Positions 51,769-60,189 are shown, counted from the first letter of the stretch. The stretch: 64,000 nt of DNA from Phormidium tenue FACHB-1050 (GCF_014696925.1 NZ_JACJQY010000003.1:1-64000); one strand, 5' to 3'. The notes: generated by a model from the sequence alone, not told the origin. Numbers and translations: made by a program.

Positions 51769-52680
51769 ATGTCATTTATCGTTTCCGCGATTGCCTCACT
51801 CATCTCGATATTGGTATTTTTTAATAACAAAAAAATTGTTGATAATCGTATTGCCCAACTGGTGATTCAGATAATCGCAGGATTAATTGCTTTAGTCACT
51901 ACGATCAATGCCTTGAGTCGATTGATAATTGTGATTCCTGCGGGAAATGTTGGCGTAGAAGATTTTCAGGGGAAGGTCAGCGATCGCAGCTTAACCGCAG
52001 GGCTGCATGTGATTAATCCCTTTGCGGATGTAGTGCAGTTTTCTGTGCGATTACGCGATCTCAAAGAAGAAATTGGCGCAACCTCTAAGGAAGGTTTAGC
52101 TTTGGGGATTGATGTCAGCATTCAATATCGAATTGATCCTGCTAAAGCACCAAGTATTTACCTAAATATCGGCACTGAAGAAAGCGAAATTGTGATTTCG
52201 CGATTTCGGTCGATTTCTCGCGAAATTGTAGCTGGATATTCTGCCGAAGAAGTTTATGCCACTAAGCGCGAAGAAGTTAGTCAAAAACTTTCCGAAAAAT
52301 TGCGATCGCAACTTGCACCGATCGGATTCATTGTTGATGAGGCTCTATTGCGAAACGTGAAAGTGCCTGAGACTTTGCAAGCAGCCATTCAGCAACGCCT
52401 CAAAGCTGAGCAGGAAAACTTGCAAATGAAATTTGTCTTAGAAAAAGAGAAGCAAGAAGCCGATCGCAAACGAATCGAGGCAAAGGGTAGCGCTGATGCT
52501 CAAAAAATCTTGGCGGAAGGGCTTACTCCCGCAGTGTTGCAACTAAGACAAATTGAAGCGACTGAAAAACTAGCGCAATCTCAAAACTCTAAACTAGTAA
52601 TTCTTGGCAATAGTCAAAATACACCTTTAATTTTGCCTGTTGATCGTGAAGCTGCTAGAGCTATTGCGCCAGCACCATAA
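51769..52680 (+). CDS. SPFH/prohibitin-family membrane protein
   Basis: 303 residues. Two hydrophobic N-terminal segments (FIVSAIASLISILVFF and LVIQIIAGLIALVTTINALS) lead into the SPFH domain (VIPAGNVGVEDFQGKVSDRS, LHVINPFADVVQFSVRLRDL, IDVSIQYRIDP). A coiled coil with KAEQENLQMKFVLEKEKQEA and ADRKRIEAKGSADAQKILAE follows. Such proteins form ring-shaped membrane scaffolds near proteases and stress systems. Synechocystis has several prohibitin-like members. Which one this matches is uncertain. Confidence 0.87.
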   Translation: MSFIVSAIASLISILVFFNNKKIVDNRIAQLVIQIIAGLIALVTTINALSRLIIVIPAGNVGVEDFQGKVSDRSLTAGLHVINPFADVVQFSVRLRDLKEEIGATSKEGLALGIDVSIQYRIDPAKAPSIYLNIGTEESEIVISRFRSISREIVAGYSAEEVYATKREEVSQKLSEKLRSQLAPIGFIVDEALLRNVKVPETLQAAIQQRLKAEQENLQMKFVLEKEKQEADRKRIEAKGSADAQKILAEGLTPAVLQLRQIEATEKLAQSQNSKLVILGNSQNTPLILPVDREAARAIAPAP

Positions 52681-52770
52681 TCCCAAAGCAAAAAATGGCG
52701 CAGCCATTTTTTGCTTTTAAAACCCAAGAATTGGTGGTGCGCCGCGAAGCGCCGCACCACCAATTCTTGG
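52681..52770. repeat. Family B left half joined to a second hairpin
   Basis: CAAAAAATGGCGCAGCCATT (left family B hairpin) runs into AAAACCC. A hairpin follows with arms CCAAGAATTGGTGGTGC around CGCGAAGCG (52724-52770). The right part of family B is missing. A complete family A copy follows directly. Confidence 0.6.
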
Positions 52771-52772
52771 CA

Positions 52773-52888
52773 TATAGCTATCGCCATTCTTGTGAGGACA
52801 TAAAACCCAAATAGTGTGAGGCGGCGCGAAGCGCCGCCTCACACTATTTGGGTTTTGATTTGTTCTGATACAGGTGGCGATAGCTATA
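52773..52888. mobile_element. Family A element, complete copy
   Basis: 116 bases from TATAGCTATCGCC to GGCGATAGCTATA. The core 52802-52856 has perfect 26-base arms (AAAACCCAAATAGTGTGAGG...) around GAA, giving GCGC-GAA-GCGC. The core is identical to the copy nested in family B at 61538. TA dinucleotides flank both ends. Confidence 0.88.
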
Positions 52889-52900
52889 TAACGCCCAAAA

Positions 52901-52967
52901 GCAAGCCATAAGAGATTTTTTAAAAGTGTTGCAAAGCAACACTTTTAAAAAATCTCTTATGGCTTGC
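52901..52967. repeat. Perfect palindrome with 32-base arms
   Basis: GCAAGCCATAAGAGATTTTT then TAAAAGTGTTGC, apex AAA, exact complement. The longest uninterrupted stem in the window. It completes the 400-base gene-free stretch 52681-53083. Confidence 0.85.
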
Positions 52968-53083
52968 TTGAGATTGCTGATGGTTGAGGTGACTCAAACT
53001 GTTAAAATTTTTGCTAGGTTTAATAAAATTCTTTACAGTTTCTTTACAGTTTTAGTCAGAAAACGCAGACAGGATCGCAAAAC

Positions 53084-54127
53084 GTGAGAATTGCAGTAGA
53101 TGCGATGGGTGGGGACTTTGCCCCACGCGAAATAATCGAAGGAGCAATATTAGCTCAAGCCCAATTGGGTGTAGATATCGCGCTAGTGGGAGATCGCGAC
53201 ATTCTCGCTAATTACCTCAAGCAACATAACTATCAAGAAAGCGATCACCTTGAGATCGTGCCGTCAGAAGGGATCATCGAAATGGATGATGAGCCTCTCG
53301 AAGGGTTGCGCCGCAAGCCCAACTCCTCGATCGCCGTTGCCATGAACTTAGTTAAGCGCAAGCAAGCTGACGCTGTAGTTTCGGCAGGACATTCGGGTGC
53401 AGCTATGGCAGCCGCTCTATTGCGTTTAGGACGCTTATCGGGTGTAGATCGACCAGCGATCGGCGCACTATTTCCTACACAAGTCGCACATAAACCCGTA
53501 TTACTGCTCGATGTCGGAGCAAATGTGGACTGTCGCCCCAAGTTTTTAGAGCAGTTTGCCATCATGGGATCGCTCTATAGCCAATATGCGATCGGGATTA
53601 AAGAGCCTAAAGTTGGTTTGCTCAATATCGGCGAAGAAGCTTGTAAGGGCAACGAACTCGCGATTCGCGTTCACCAAGCGCTCCAAGATAATCCCCAAAT
53701 TACCTTCGCAGGAAATGCTGAAGGGCGTGACATTCTTAAAGGTCAGTTTGATGTCATTGTTTGTGACGGTTTTGCAGGCAATATTGTCCTCAAATTTGCT
53801 GAAGGTGTTGGTAATGCCGTCATGCAAATTCTGAAGGAAGAATTGCCTAAAGGTTGGCGGGGCAAGCTGGGCGCATTAATCTTGAAACCTAATCTCAAAA
53901 AGGTGAAAGAGCGCATTGATGCCGATGAGTATGGTGGAGCTTTATTGCTCGGTGTGGCAGGTATCTGTGTGATTAGTCATGGTAGCTCTAACGCTGTAAG
54001 TATTCGTAACGCTATCCGTGTTGCCAAGGATGCAGTCGATAACGGTGTACTCGATCGCATTCGCGGTCAAATCAAGCCCAAAGTATCTGTCCCTGCGGAC
54101 GACACTCCTGATGACCCACCAACTTAG
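53084..54127 (+). CDS. plsX: Phosphate acyltransferase PlsX
   Basis: 347 residues from GTG 53084. It starts with the PlsX signature RIAVDAMGGDFAPREIIEGA. Then come EIVPSEGIIEMDDEPLEGLR, SAGHSGAAMAAALLRLGRL, LLDVGANVDCRPKFLEQFAI and SNAVSIRNAIRVAKDAV. PlsX converts acyl-ACP to acyl-phosphate for PlsY, starting phospholipid synthesis. fabH follows on the same strand, the usual bacterial plsX-fabH order. Confidence 0.95.
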   Translation: MRIAVDAMGGDFAPREIIEGAILAQAQLGVDIALVGDRDILANYLKQHNYQESDHLEIVPSEGIIEMDDEPLEGLRRKPNSSIAVAMNLVKRKQADAVVSAGHSGAAMAAALLRLGRLSGVDRPAIGALFPTQVAHKPVLLLDVGANVDCRPKFLEQFAIMGSLYSQYAIGIKEPKVGLLNIGEEACKGNELAIRVHQALQDNPQITFAGNAEGRDILKGQFDVIVCDGFAGNIVLKFAEGVGNAVMQILKEELPKGWRGKLGALILKPNLKKVKERIDADEYGGALLLGVAGICVISHGSSNAVSIRNAIRVAKDAVDNGVLDRIRGQIKPKVSVPADDTPDDPPT

Positions 54128-54154
54128 CCTACTTTCGAGATCGGCTAAATTTCT

Positions 54155-54201
54155 CTATTTTTATGGAAACGGTTTCTCGGCAAATATTTCCATAAAAATA
54201 G
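54155..54201 (+). terminator. Hairpin between plsX and fabH
   Basis: CTATTTTTATGGAAA pairs with TTTCCATAAAAATAG around a 17-base loop. It may be an attenuator rather than a full stop because fabH follows closely. Confidence 0.5.
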
Positions 54202-54277
54202 AAGTTTTATTTCAGTGCAAAGCGCTGTAACACTTTTTATTCAGCCTTTATTCAGCTATTCAGACTAAATACAGCCA

Positions 54278-55261
54278 ATGACTAATATTGAATCTTCTCT
54301 CGTCGGAGTGCGTTTTGTCGGAAGCGGTTCCGCAGTACCAGATCGCGTACTTAGCAATCACGATCTCGCCCAGATGGTAGATACCACTGACGAGTGGATT
54401 GCCTCACGTACAGGCATCAGAGAGCGTCACATTGCTGATGGCGAGAATGATTCGGTAGCAAATTTGGCAGCACAAGCAGGGAGAAAGGCGATCGCTGCCG
54501 CAGGGCTTACACCCGAAGATATTGACCTGATTATTCTGTCCACCTCAACCAGTGATGACTTGTTTGGCACAGCAGCCAGAGTTCAAAAAATCTTGGGAGC
54601 CGAACGAGCCGTTGCTTTTGATCTGGTGGCGGCATGTTCAGGATTTGTATTTGGCGTAGTCACGGCTTCGCAATATATCCGCACAGGGGTTTATAAAAAT
54701 GTCCTGTTGATTGGCGCAGATGTGCTTTCGCGTTGGGTAGATTGGCAAGATCGTCGCACTTGTATTTTGTTTGGTGATGGCGCAGGAGCTGTCGTTTTGC
54801 AAGCTAGCAGTGAAAGTAAGCCCCAAGATCATCTCTTAGGTTTCGAGATGCGAAGTGATGGCAAGGGTAATGATTTACTCAATATCAATTATTTGGGACG
54901 TAGCACCTTTGAACCCATCAGTATGAATGGTCAGGAAGTCTATCGGTTTGCAGTAAGGCGCGTTCCTGAAGTGATCGAAAAATCCTTGCACTATGCTCAT
55001 CTGGAAGTTCATGATCTCGATTGGCTAATTCTGCACCAAGCCAATCAGCGCATTATTGATGCTGTAGTCAACCGTTTTGGCATCGATCCCGCGAAGGCTG
55101 TCAGCAATATGGGTAAATATGGCAATACTTCTGCCGCCTCCATCCCGATCGCCCTTGATGAGTGGGTACAGGCTGGCAAAATTCAACCCGATCATTTAAT
55201 TGCGATCGCAGGTTTTGGTGCAGGCTTAAGCTGGGGTTCAGCAGTCTTGCGTTGGGGATAA
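54278..55261 (+). CDS. fabH: 3-Oxoacyl-ACP synthase III
   Basis: 327 residues. The catalytic triad is complete: C120 (LVAACSGFVFG), H253 (LILHQANQRI) and N283 (KYGNTSAAS). The N-terminal ATDEW-like segment is DTTDEWIASRTGIRERHIAD. FabH condenses acetyl-CoA with malonyl-ACP to start fatty-acid synthesis. Downstream of plsX; fabI lies apart at 12652. Confidence 0.95.
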   Translation: MTNIESSLVGVRFVGSGSAVPDRVLSNHDLAQMVDTTDEWIASRTGIRERHIADGENDSVANLAAQAGRKAIAAAGLTPEDIDLIILSTSTSDDLFGTAARVQKILGAERAVAFDLVAACSGFVFGVVTASQYIRTGVYKNVLLIGADVLSRWVDWQDRRTCILFGDGAGAVVLQASSESKPQDHLLGFEMRSDGKGNDLLNINYLGRSTFEPISMNGQEVYRFAVRRVPEVIEKSLHYAHLEVHDLDWLILHQANQRIIDAVVNRFGIDPAKAVSNMGKYGNTSAASIPIALDEWVQAGKIQPDHLIAIAGFGAGLSWGSAVLRWG

Positions 55262-55292
55262 ACAAAAGGATTGCTTTGCAATCCTTTTGTTT
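55260..55292. terminator. Bidirectional terminator
   Basis: AAACAAAAGGATTGC-TTT-complement between convergent fabH and the dioxygenase-like gene. Confidence 0.88.
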
Positions 55293-56304
55293 ATACTCTT
55301 AGTCGATTTTTGGGAATCCATTTACTTAACCCTGTCAAGCGATCACGCCAAGTCACGGAGTCTCGAACCTCTTCAGGCAGAAGGCTTGCCATATATCGCA
55401 GTTCTGCATCAGAGAGAGGCGATCGCCCACAAAAAAATGGATGTCTAGGCTTGCGACTGCAATAGCCAAAAAAGATCGCCGATCGATCAAATTTAGTAGG
55501 AGGCTTGCCTCGATGGTAGTATCGCGCTGTATCTACAAAAATCACCGTGCCTGCTTTACCCGTACAGGTTTTATACCAATTTTCCTGCATATGTTCGGGT
55601 AGCATCTCCTGAATTTCATGATGAAAAGCAGTTTTATAACGGCGTATAGATTTAGTTCTTAAGTTTCTACATAGAAATTCATTTGCGTCAGGAGTGGCAC
55701 ATTCAAAGGGGCCACCATCTTCGGTTACATCATTGATATAAACGCCTATTTTGATCATTTGCCAGTCTTCTTTGTCCCGATGCCATTTACGAGGGCCAGA
55801 TTCTCTCCCGTCTGGAAGACTGTAGTAGTAAGACAAGCCATCATAAGCAACGGGTAACTTGAGATAGTTTTCAATAATGCGTAGAAGCTTGGCATCTGCG
55901 CCCCACAAGAATAACTCTGGGTAACGAATGATCTGCTCTGCATTAATGTTTAAGGTGTGTTTACCTCTATATAGAGGATTTTGGGCATTGGATTTGAACT
56001 CTTGTGAGATATTTTTGGCAGCCAGAAAAAAGCGATCGCTACCTGCAATTGCCAAATCCTCCAAAGTTGCCAGCGCAACCCCATATTTTTCTAGATCTTG
56101 GACAATTTTTTGCTCTTCAGGTGTTGGTCGATGGAGTAATGGTTGATAGTCTTGGATAAATCTTTGATAGCGTGGATACAACAACCTTTGCTCAATCACG
56201 TCCAGATTGCTAATAAATAAGGCGATGTCCGATGGAGCGCTGACTGCTCGCTGCCGTAGTTTATCAAGGGTTTGATAAGCCTGAGATATGATTTTTTGAT
56301 ACAT
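55291..56304 (-). CDS. 2-Oxoglutarate/Fe(II) dioxygenase-like (phytanoyl-CoA dioxygenase family)
   Basis: 337 residues. The likely iron ligands are H and D of WHRDKEDW and a distal H in DTARYYHRGKPP, followed by R of the 2-oxoglutarate site in FDRSAIFFGYCSRKP. Other parts: YYSLPDGRESGPRKW, VYINDVTEDGGPFECATPD. This matches the PhyH fold (HxD...H). The N-terminal 100 residues are helical. The substrate is unknown; relatives hydroxylate diverse small molecules. No pathway neighbours are evident. Confidence 0.75.
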   Translation of the reverse strand: MYQKIISQAYQTLDKLRQRAVSAPSDIALFISNLDVIEQRLLYPRYQRFIQDYQPLLHRPTPEEQKIVQDLEKYGVALATLEDLAIAGSDRFFLAAKNISQEFKSNAQNPLYRGKHTLNINAEQIIRYPELFLWGADAKLLRIIENYLKLPVAYDGLSYYYSLPDGRESGPRKWHRDKEDWQMIKIGVYINDVTEDGGPFECATPDANEFLCRNLRTKSIRRYKTAFHHEIQEMLPEHMQENWYKTCTGKAGTVIFVDTARYYHRGKPPTKFDRSAIFFGYCSRKPRHPFFCGRSPLSDAELRYMASLLPEEVRDSVTWRDRLTGLSKWIPKNRLRV

Positions 56305-56360
56305 CCGAGTAAACCTTAAAAATGCTCATATTTAATTCATATGTCTCAGATGTTTAAGCA

Positions 56361-56406
56361 AGACTGCCTAAGTCATAAGGAAGCTTTCTTATGATTTAGG
56401 CAGTCT
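56361..56406. repeat. Palindrome
   Basis: AGACTGCCTAAGTCATAAGG and A, apex AGCTT, exact complement except one base. Upstream of the dioxygenase-like gene start. Confidence 0.65.
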
Positions 56407-56511
56407 TTCACTCTATTGATTGATTTCTTGATTGAATTGTTTGATCACTTTACATAACGTAATCAAACATGAGCAATAAATAAAAAATAGAGGTAATTCT
56501 TATGTCTGTTC

Positions 56512-56566
56512 AAAACCAAAAAGATGAGTGGCGGCGCTTCGCGCCGCCACTCATCTTTTTGGTTTT
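56512..56566. repeat. Family A-type hairpin with GCTTCGC apex
   Basis: Perfect 26-base arms starting AAAACCAAAAAGATGAGTGG around TTC. The stem resembles, with shifts, the one at 10564 (GATGAGTGGCGGCGC). Confidence 0.85.
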
Positions 56567-56616
56567 ATACATCCATACAACAAGTGTTTGTTTATAAAAT
56601 CGCGTAACTTTGAAAT

Positions 56617-56717
56617 AAGGAATGAAAATTAATTAAAACCAAAATTTGTAGTGGCGGGCGAAGCCCGCCACTACAAATTTTGGTTTTAATTGCACAAGTT
56701 AATTAATTTTCATTCCT
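56617..56717. repeat. Nested double palindrome with GCGAAGC apex
   Basis: Outer inverted repeats GGAATGAAAATTAATTA and TAATTAATTTTCATTCC enclose an inner palindrome (AAAACCAAAATTTGTAGTGG, then CGGGCGAAGCCCG, then complement). The outer pair is separated from the inner stem by a few bases on the left and about 11 on the right. Together with 56361 and 56512 this accounts for the 56305-56767 spacer. Confidence 0.8.
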
Positions 56718-56767
56718 AACCAGAAACGCCCCTTTGCATCTCGCTAAGGGACATTTCTGGTTTTTAA

Positions 56768-57652
56768 TTATGCCGAGGTACTTAGCCAAGTTAAAATTTC
56801 ATGATTGACGCGCTCAGGATGATCGTCGTGAGCGCAATGCCCCAGTCCTTCCAAATACATTAAAGTCGCATTAGGTGCATACTTCACTAATCGCTTACCT
56901 TCAGACGGAGGAATTAAACGATCGCAACTTCCCCATAGAATTAACAATGGAACTCGTAATTGAGAAAGAGCTTGAGTTAAGCTGGGCGAATAATTGGGTT
57001 GATTAATGCTCCGATTGAGACGGAGAAAAGCTTCAGCAGCTTGGCGATCGCGGGCAGGTTTAGCGATAATTTCTACTAACTGATCATCCACCCGACGGCG
57101 ATTGCAATAGACAATTCCCTTAAGAACTAAACGAATCGTAAAGGGTTGACGCACTAAATGGAATAGCGGTTTAACCAGAAATGCCGAAACGATTGCCTTA
57201 ACCGTGCGTTCAATTGGCTGTAATGCTTTGGGAACCATATCGTTAAAAGCAGCGATATCAGGCAAACTGATGACGACTACTCCTGAGGCAATTTCGGGAT
57301 GATGACTCGACGCGATCGCTGCAACGAGAGAACCAATTGAGTTACCAATAATCACCATTGGCACATTAATAAATTTTTGCCAAAACTGAAAAACCTGCTC
57401 TACCCATAGATGGATCGAATAGTGTGTTGGCGGTTTCTCTGAGCCGCCAAAGCCCATTAAATCAATTGCATAGACCGTATGATTTTCTGCTAAGGCAGGA
57501 ATATTGCCACGCCAATGATCGATCGCTGCCCCAAATCCATGAATTAGTAGAATTGGTGGCTTAGTGCGATCGGAACTCTGTGATCGACAAAAGCCATAAC
57601 GCAATCGCCATCCTCGAAAATACCAGTCGCGATATTGCATTCCATTAGTCAT
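56768..57652 (-). CDS. Alpha/beta hydrolase
   Basis: About 294 residues from ATG 57652; an upstream TTG is less likely. The oxyanion/HG pattern is ILLIHGFGAAIDHWRGNIPA. The nucleophile elbow is VIGNSIGSLVAA (Ser in GNSIGS). The acid is in LLILWGSCDRLIPPSEGKRL, and the final His in LEGLGHCAHDDHPERVNHEI. Typical of the cyanobacterial/plastid hydrolases near pheophytinase and other esterases. Substrate unknown. It lies 71 bases beyond cysH on the same strand, with a hairpin between. Confidence 0.87.
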   Translation of the reverse strand: MTNGMQYRDWYFRGWRLRYGFCRSQSSDRTKPPILLIHGFGAAIDHWRGNIPALAENHTVYAIDLMGFGGSEKPPTHYSIHLWVEQVFQFWQKFINVPMVIIGNSIGSLVAAIASSHHPEIASGVVVISLPDIAAFNDMVPKALQPIERTVKAIVSAFLVKPLFHLVRQPFTIRLVLKGIVYCNRRRVDDQLVEIIAKPARDRQAAEAFLRLNRSINQPNYSPSLTQALSQLRVPLLILWGSCDRLIPPSEGKRLVKYAPNATLMYLEGLGHCAHDDHPERVNHEILTWLSTSA

Positions 57653-57688
57653 GTTGATCACTGTAAATATTTTTGCGAACAATACTTA

Positions 57689-57723
57689 AATGACAAAGGC
57701 TCGCAAAGCGAGCCTTTGTCATT
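57689..57723 (-). terminator. Terminator after cysH
   Basis: AATGACAAAGGCTCGC-AAA-complement, overlapping the cysH stop at 57723. Confidence 0.85.
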
Positions 57724-58460
57724 TATTCGCCTTTTGCACGAACTAAACGACCGTCACTGGTGACATGCAATCCGCATTCTTGGTTACTCATCTCCCACCA
57801 CCAACGACCAGCACGAAGATCTTCACCCGCTTGGACGGCTCTCGTACAAGGCGCACAACCAATGCTAGGGAAGTTCTGATCATGGAGGGCATTATAGGGA
57901 ACCTCATTGGCATGAATGTATTCCCAAACTTGATCATTTGTCCAATCAATCAAAGGATTAATCTTGGCAATGTTGCGATCGCCATCTAGCTCAACAGTCT
58001 CCATTGTGGAACGGTTAGCGGTTTGGTCGCGACGTAACCCTGTAATCCAAGCATCTAGCCCTTTAGTCGCACGACCAAGAGGCTCTACCTTGCGAATGTA
58101 ACAACATTGCTTGCGATTTTCTACGCTGTCATAAAACAGATTAATTCCCTTAGCACTAACCATCTTCTCCACGTCTTCAGCCTGTGGAAACATGATTCGC
58201 AATTGGAGTTGAGGATATTTTTGTTGGACTTTGGCAATTACTTCATAGGTTTCAGCATTCAATCGACCTGTATCAAGGGTGAACACATCGGCATCGGGCT
58301 TGATTTTGGCGATCATATCGATCAAGGCGACATCTTCGGCTCCAAAGCTCGAAGCTAGTGAGATCTTTTTATAGTTACCGAGCGCCCATGTGAGTACTTC
58401 TTGAGGGGTTTTGCCCTTGAGTTGAGCGGCGGCGCTGTCAATGTCTGTTTGTAAGGTCAT
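57723..58460 (-). CDS. cysH: Phosphoadenylyl/adenylyl-sulfate reductase
   Basis: 245 residues. The PP-loop ATP-pyrophosphatase-like start is SLASSFGAEDVALIDMIAKI. The sulfur-active cysteine is C229 in QECGLH. Four further cysteines are arranged as the [4Fe-4S] ligand set: C119-C120 (KQCCYIRK) and C202/C205 (GCAPCTR). The cluster is characteristic of enzymes that use adenylyl-sulfate (APS), while cluster-free enzymes use PAPS. The enzyme makes sulfite for cysteine synthesis, taking electrons from thioredoxin or glutaredoxin. Confidence 0.9.
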   Translation of the reverse strand: MTLQTDIDSAAAQLKGKTPQEVLTWALGNYKKISLASSFGAEDVALIDMIAKIKPDADVFTLDTGRLNAETYEVIAKVQQKYPQLQLRIMFPQAEDVEKMVSAKGINLFYDSVENRKQCCYIRKVEPLGRATKGLDAWITGLRRDQTANRSTMETVELDGDRNIAKINPLIDWTNDQVWEYIHANEVPYNALHDQNFPSIGCAPCTRAVQAGEDLRAGRWWWEMSNQECGLHVTSDGRLVRAKGE

Positions 58461-58493
58461 TAGTTACTTGGTGAATGCGCTGACTTAAAATTA

Positions 58494-58587
58494 TTAGAAC
58501 TTACGCAAAACGCTTTGAAAGTCTCATTTCACGGTAAAGGCAATTCATGCATTGCCTTTACATTTAGTCTTTTCGCGTAAGTCCTAA
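58494..58587. mobile_element. MITE-like element with TTAG-ACTTACGC ends
   Basis: Ends TTAGAACTTACGC and GCGTAAGTCCTAA. The inside holds a hairpin GGTAAAGGCAATTCATGCATTG then CCTTTAC. The length is 94 bases with no coding capacity. Similar ACTTACGC-ended elements occur in many cyanobacteria, typically derived from IS5- or IS630-like parents. The parent is not in the window. Confidence 0.65.
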
Positions 58588-58603
58588 CCATAATTTTACT
58601 ATA

Positions 58604-58640
58604 GTGGTTTTCATTTTACCTAAGGCAAAATGAAAACCGC
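58604..58640 (-). terminator. Hairpin downstream of the NrtR-like gene
   Basis: GTGGTTTTCATTTTACC pairs with GGCAAAATGAAAACCGC around TAA with G-T pairs, just after the leftward gene stop at 58657. Confidence 0.6.
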
Positions 58641-58656
58641 AAATCCTTGCTGTAGT

Positions 58657-59388
58657 TTAAATAAAAACCATTGGCTTATTCTTAAATGGCGCAAAAGCTT
58701 CCGCATCAAAGCGGTAGAGACTGGCGGGACGACCTGCTCCCCTTGAGGTTTTGATACCAGTATCGCTGAGGAACCCTAGCTTGAGTAAGCGAGTGCGAAA
58801 GTTAGAATAATCAGAAAAATTTTCTCCAAGCACAGTTGTATAGAGTTGATAGAGATCGCTGAGCGTAAAGGCTTCGGGCAAGACATCAAAAGCGACAGGA
58901 CTGTATTCGAGCTTGTTACGAAGGCGGCGATGTCCGTATTCGAGAATGCGATTGTGATCGAAGGCGAGTTCGGGAACCTGCTTGACGGGATACCACGCAA
59001 TACCACTGACTCCATCGGCAATTAGTTCCGCTTGAGAGAATGGAACTAAAGCAAAATAACTAACGGATAGATAACGCACTGCATAGCTATCAGGAGCTTC
59101 GCGAGGATCCCGTCCAATGTCGCCAAAGGTGAAAAGCTGTTCTAGATAAAGATTTTTAGCGCGAATTTTTTCGGAGAGGATGCGATAAGCCGATTCTTCG
59201 AGAGATTCACCTTGACGCACGAGAGTCCCTGGTAAGCACCAGCGATCGCGGTATGGTTCATGTTGGCGCATCACCAGTAGCACCAATAGACGATTCTGCT
59301 CGGTATCTACGGAAAAAATCACGTTGTCAACACCGACCTTAAAATCTGCTAAGGGTTTGGGGGCTATGGGGCGGGACTTTTCGGCCAT
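58657..59388 (-). CDS. NrtR-like NUDIX-winged-helix regulator
   Basis: 243 residues. The N-terminal Nudix fold (residues 17-150) contains DRWCLPGTLVRQGESLEESA then YRILSEKIRAKNL. The Nudix box G-x5-E-x7-REUxEExGU is broken: T55 for G, R69-I70 for RE, and K74 for the second Glu. The C-terminal winged helix is TLSDLYQLYTTVLGENFSDY, SNFRTRLLKLGFLSDTG and GRPASLYRFD. This is the architecture of NrtR, a repressor of NAD metabolism genes that senses ADP-ribose. It overlaps nadD by 25 bases, so a role in NAD control is well supported by context, though not proven. Confidence 0.82.
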   Translation of the reverse strand: MAEKSRPIAPKPLADFKVGVDNVIFSVDTEQNRLLVLLVMRQHEPYRDRWCLPGTLVRQGESLEESAYRILSEKIRAKNLYLEQLFTFGDIGRDPREAPDSYAVRYLSVSYFALVPFSQAELIADGVSGIAWYPVKQVPELAFDHNRILEYGHRRLRNKLEYSPVAFDVLPEAFTLSDLYQLYTTVLGENFSDYSNFRTRLLKLGFLSDTGIKTSRGAGRPASLYRFDAEAFAPFKNKPMVFI

Positions 59389-59951
59389 GCGTAAAGCGAC
59401 TCTCGTTGGATATATGCTGCGACTGTGGGTATTATGACTGAACTGTTGCCATTGTTGCGATAGTCTGACGAAGAAACGTTAGGTATTGAGGTGGATTCAG
59501 GGGCGATCGCAACTTCAGTACCCATATTCACAAGTCGCTCGATATCCGACTCTGTAATGGTCACACCTTGACGGGGAACGACTAGCAGTTTGACTTGTTG
59601 TAACAAATCTGGGGCGCGATACCATGTGGTTAGTTGGGTCACAAGGTCGCCGCCGATGACAAGGGTAAAATTTGCATGGGGCAAAAGTTCTTTGGCTTTC
59701 TCGACGGTGTTAATCGTGCGCGGATCACTCAGTTCGGGATGCAAGCCAATCGTTTGTGCTGGTGGTTGGATCGCGGCGATGGTTAGCTCCATCATGGTAA
59801 GGCGATCGCTGAGGCTTGCCTGATGGGTTTTAAAGGGGTTATCGGATACCCAAACTAATACGCGATCGTAATGATTGTCGAGCCATTGCAATATCTGTTG
59901 ATGTCCAATGCTTGGTGGATCGGCGCTAGTTCCAAAGAGAGCGATGTTCAT
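59364..59951 (-). CDS. nadD: Nicotinate-nucleotide adenylyltransferase
   Basis: 195 residues from ATG 59951. The frame stays open upstream to 60146 only because it runs through a family A element. The nucleotidyltransferase HxGH-type motif is ALFGTSADPPSIGHQQIL, with SDNPFKTHQASLSDRLTMME, FTLVIGGDLVTQLTTWYRA, and the ISSTxxR-like IPNVSSSDYR. It makes deamido-NAD from nicotinate mononucleotide. The end overlaps the NrtR-like gene by 25 bases. Confidence 0.88.
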   Translation of the reverse strand: MNIALFGTSADPPSIGHQQILQWLDNHYDRVLVWVSDNPFKTHQASLSDRLTMMELTIAAIQPPAQTIGLHPELSDPRTINTVEKAKELLPHANFTLVIGGDLVTQLTTWYRAPDLLQQVKLLVVPRQGVTITESDIERLVNMGTEVAIAPESTSIPNVSSSDYRNNGNSSVIIPTVAAYIQRESLYAWPKSPAP

Positions 59952-60073
59952 TTGCGTGTTAAAAGAGAAACTCTGGATCGAGGATTTGGGCGATCGTATA
60001 TGGGCATTTAGTGGAAAATGTTTGTAGGGATTTTTGTGTTTCCTTTGCCACATCTCTCCGCGCCCGTCGATAG

Positions 60074-60189
60074 TATAGCTATAGCCACCTGTATCAGGAC
60101 AAATCAAAACCCAAATAGTGTGAAGCGGTGCTTCGCGCCGCCTCACACTATTTGGGTTTTATGTCCTAACAAGAATGGCGACAGCTATA
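60074..60189. mobile_element. Family A element upstream of nadD, imperfect stem
   Basis: 116 bases, TATAGCTATAGCCAC to GGCGACAGCTATA, opposite orientation to the copies at 52773 and 61538. The core 60106-60160 has the same arm sequence as those copies, but two positions are no longer paired (GAAGCGGTGC against GCGCCGCCTC). This shows what an unrepaired stem looks like. Confidence 0.85.
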
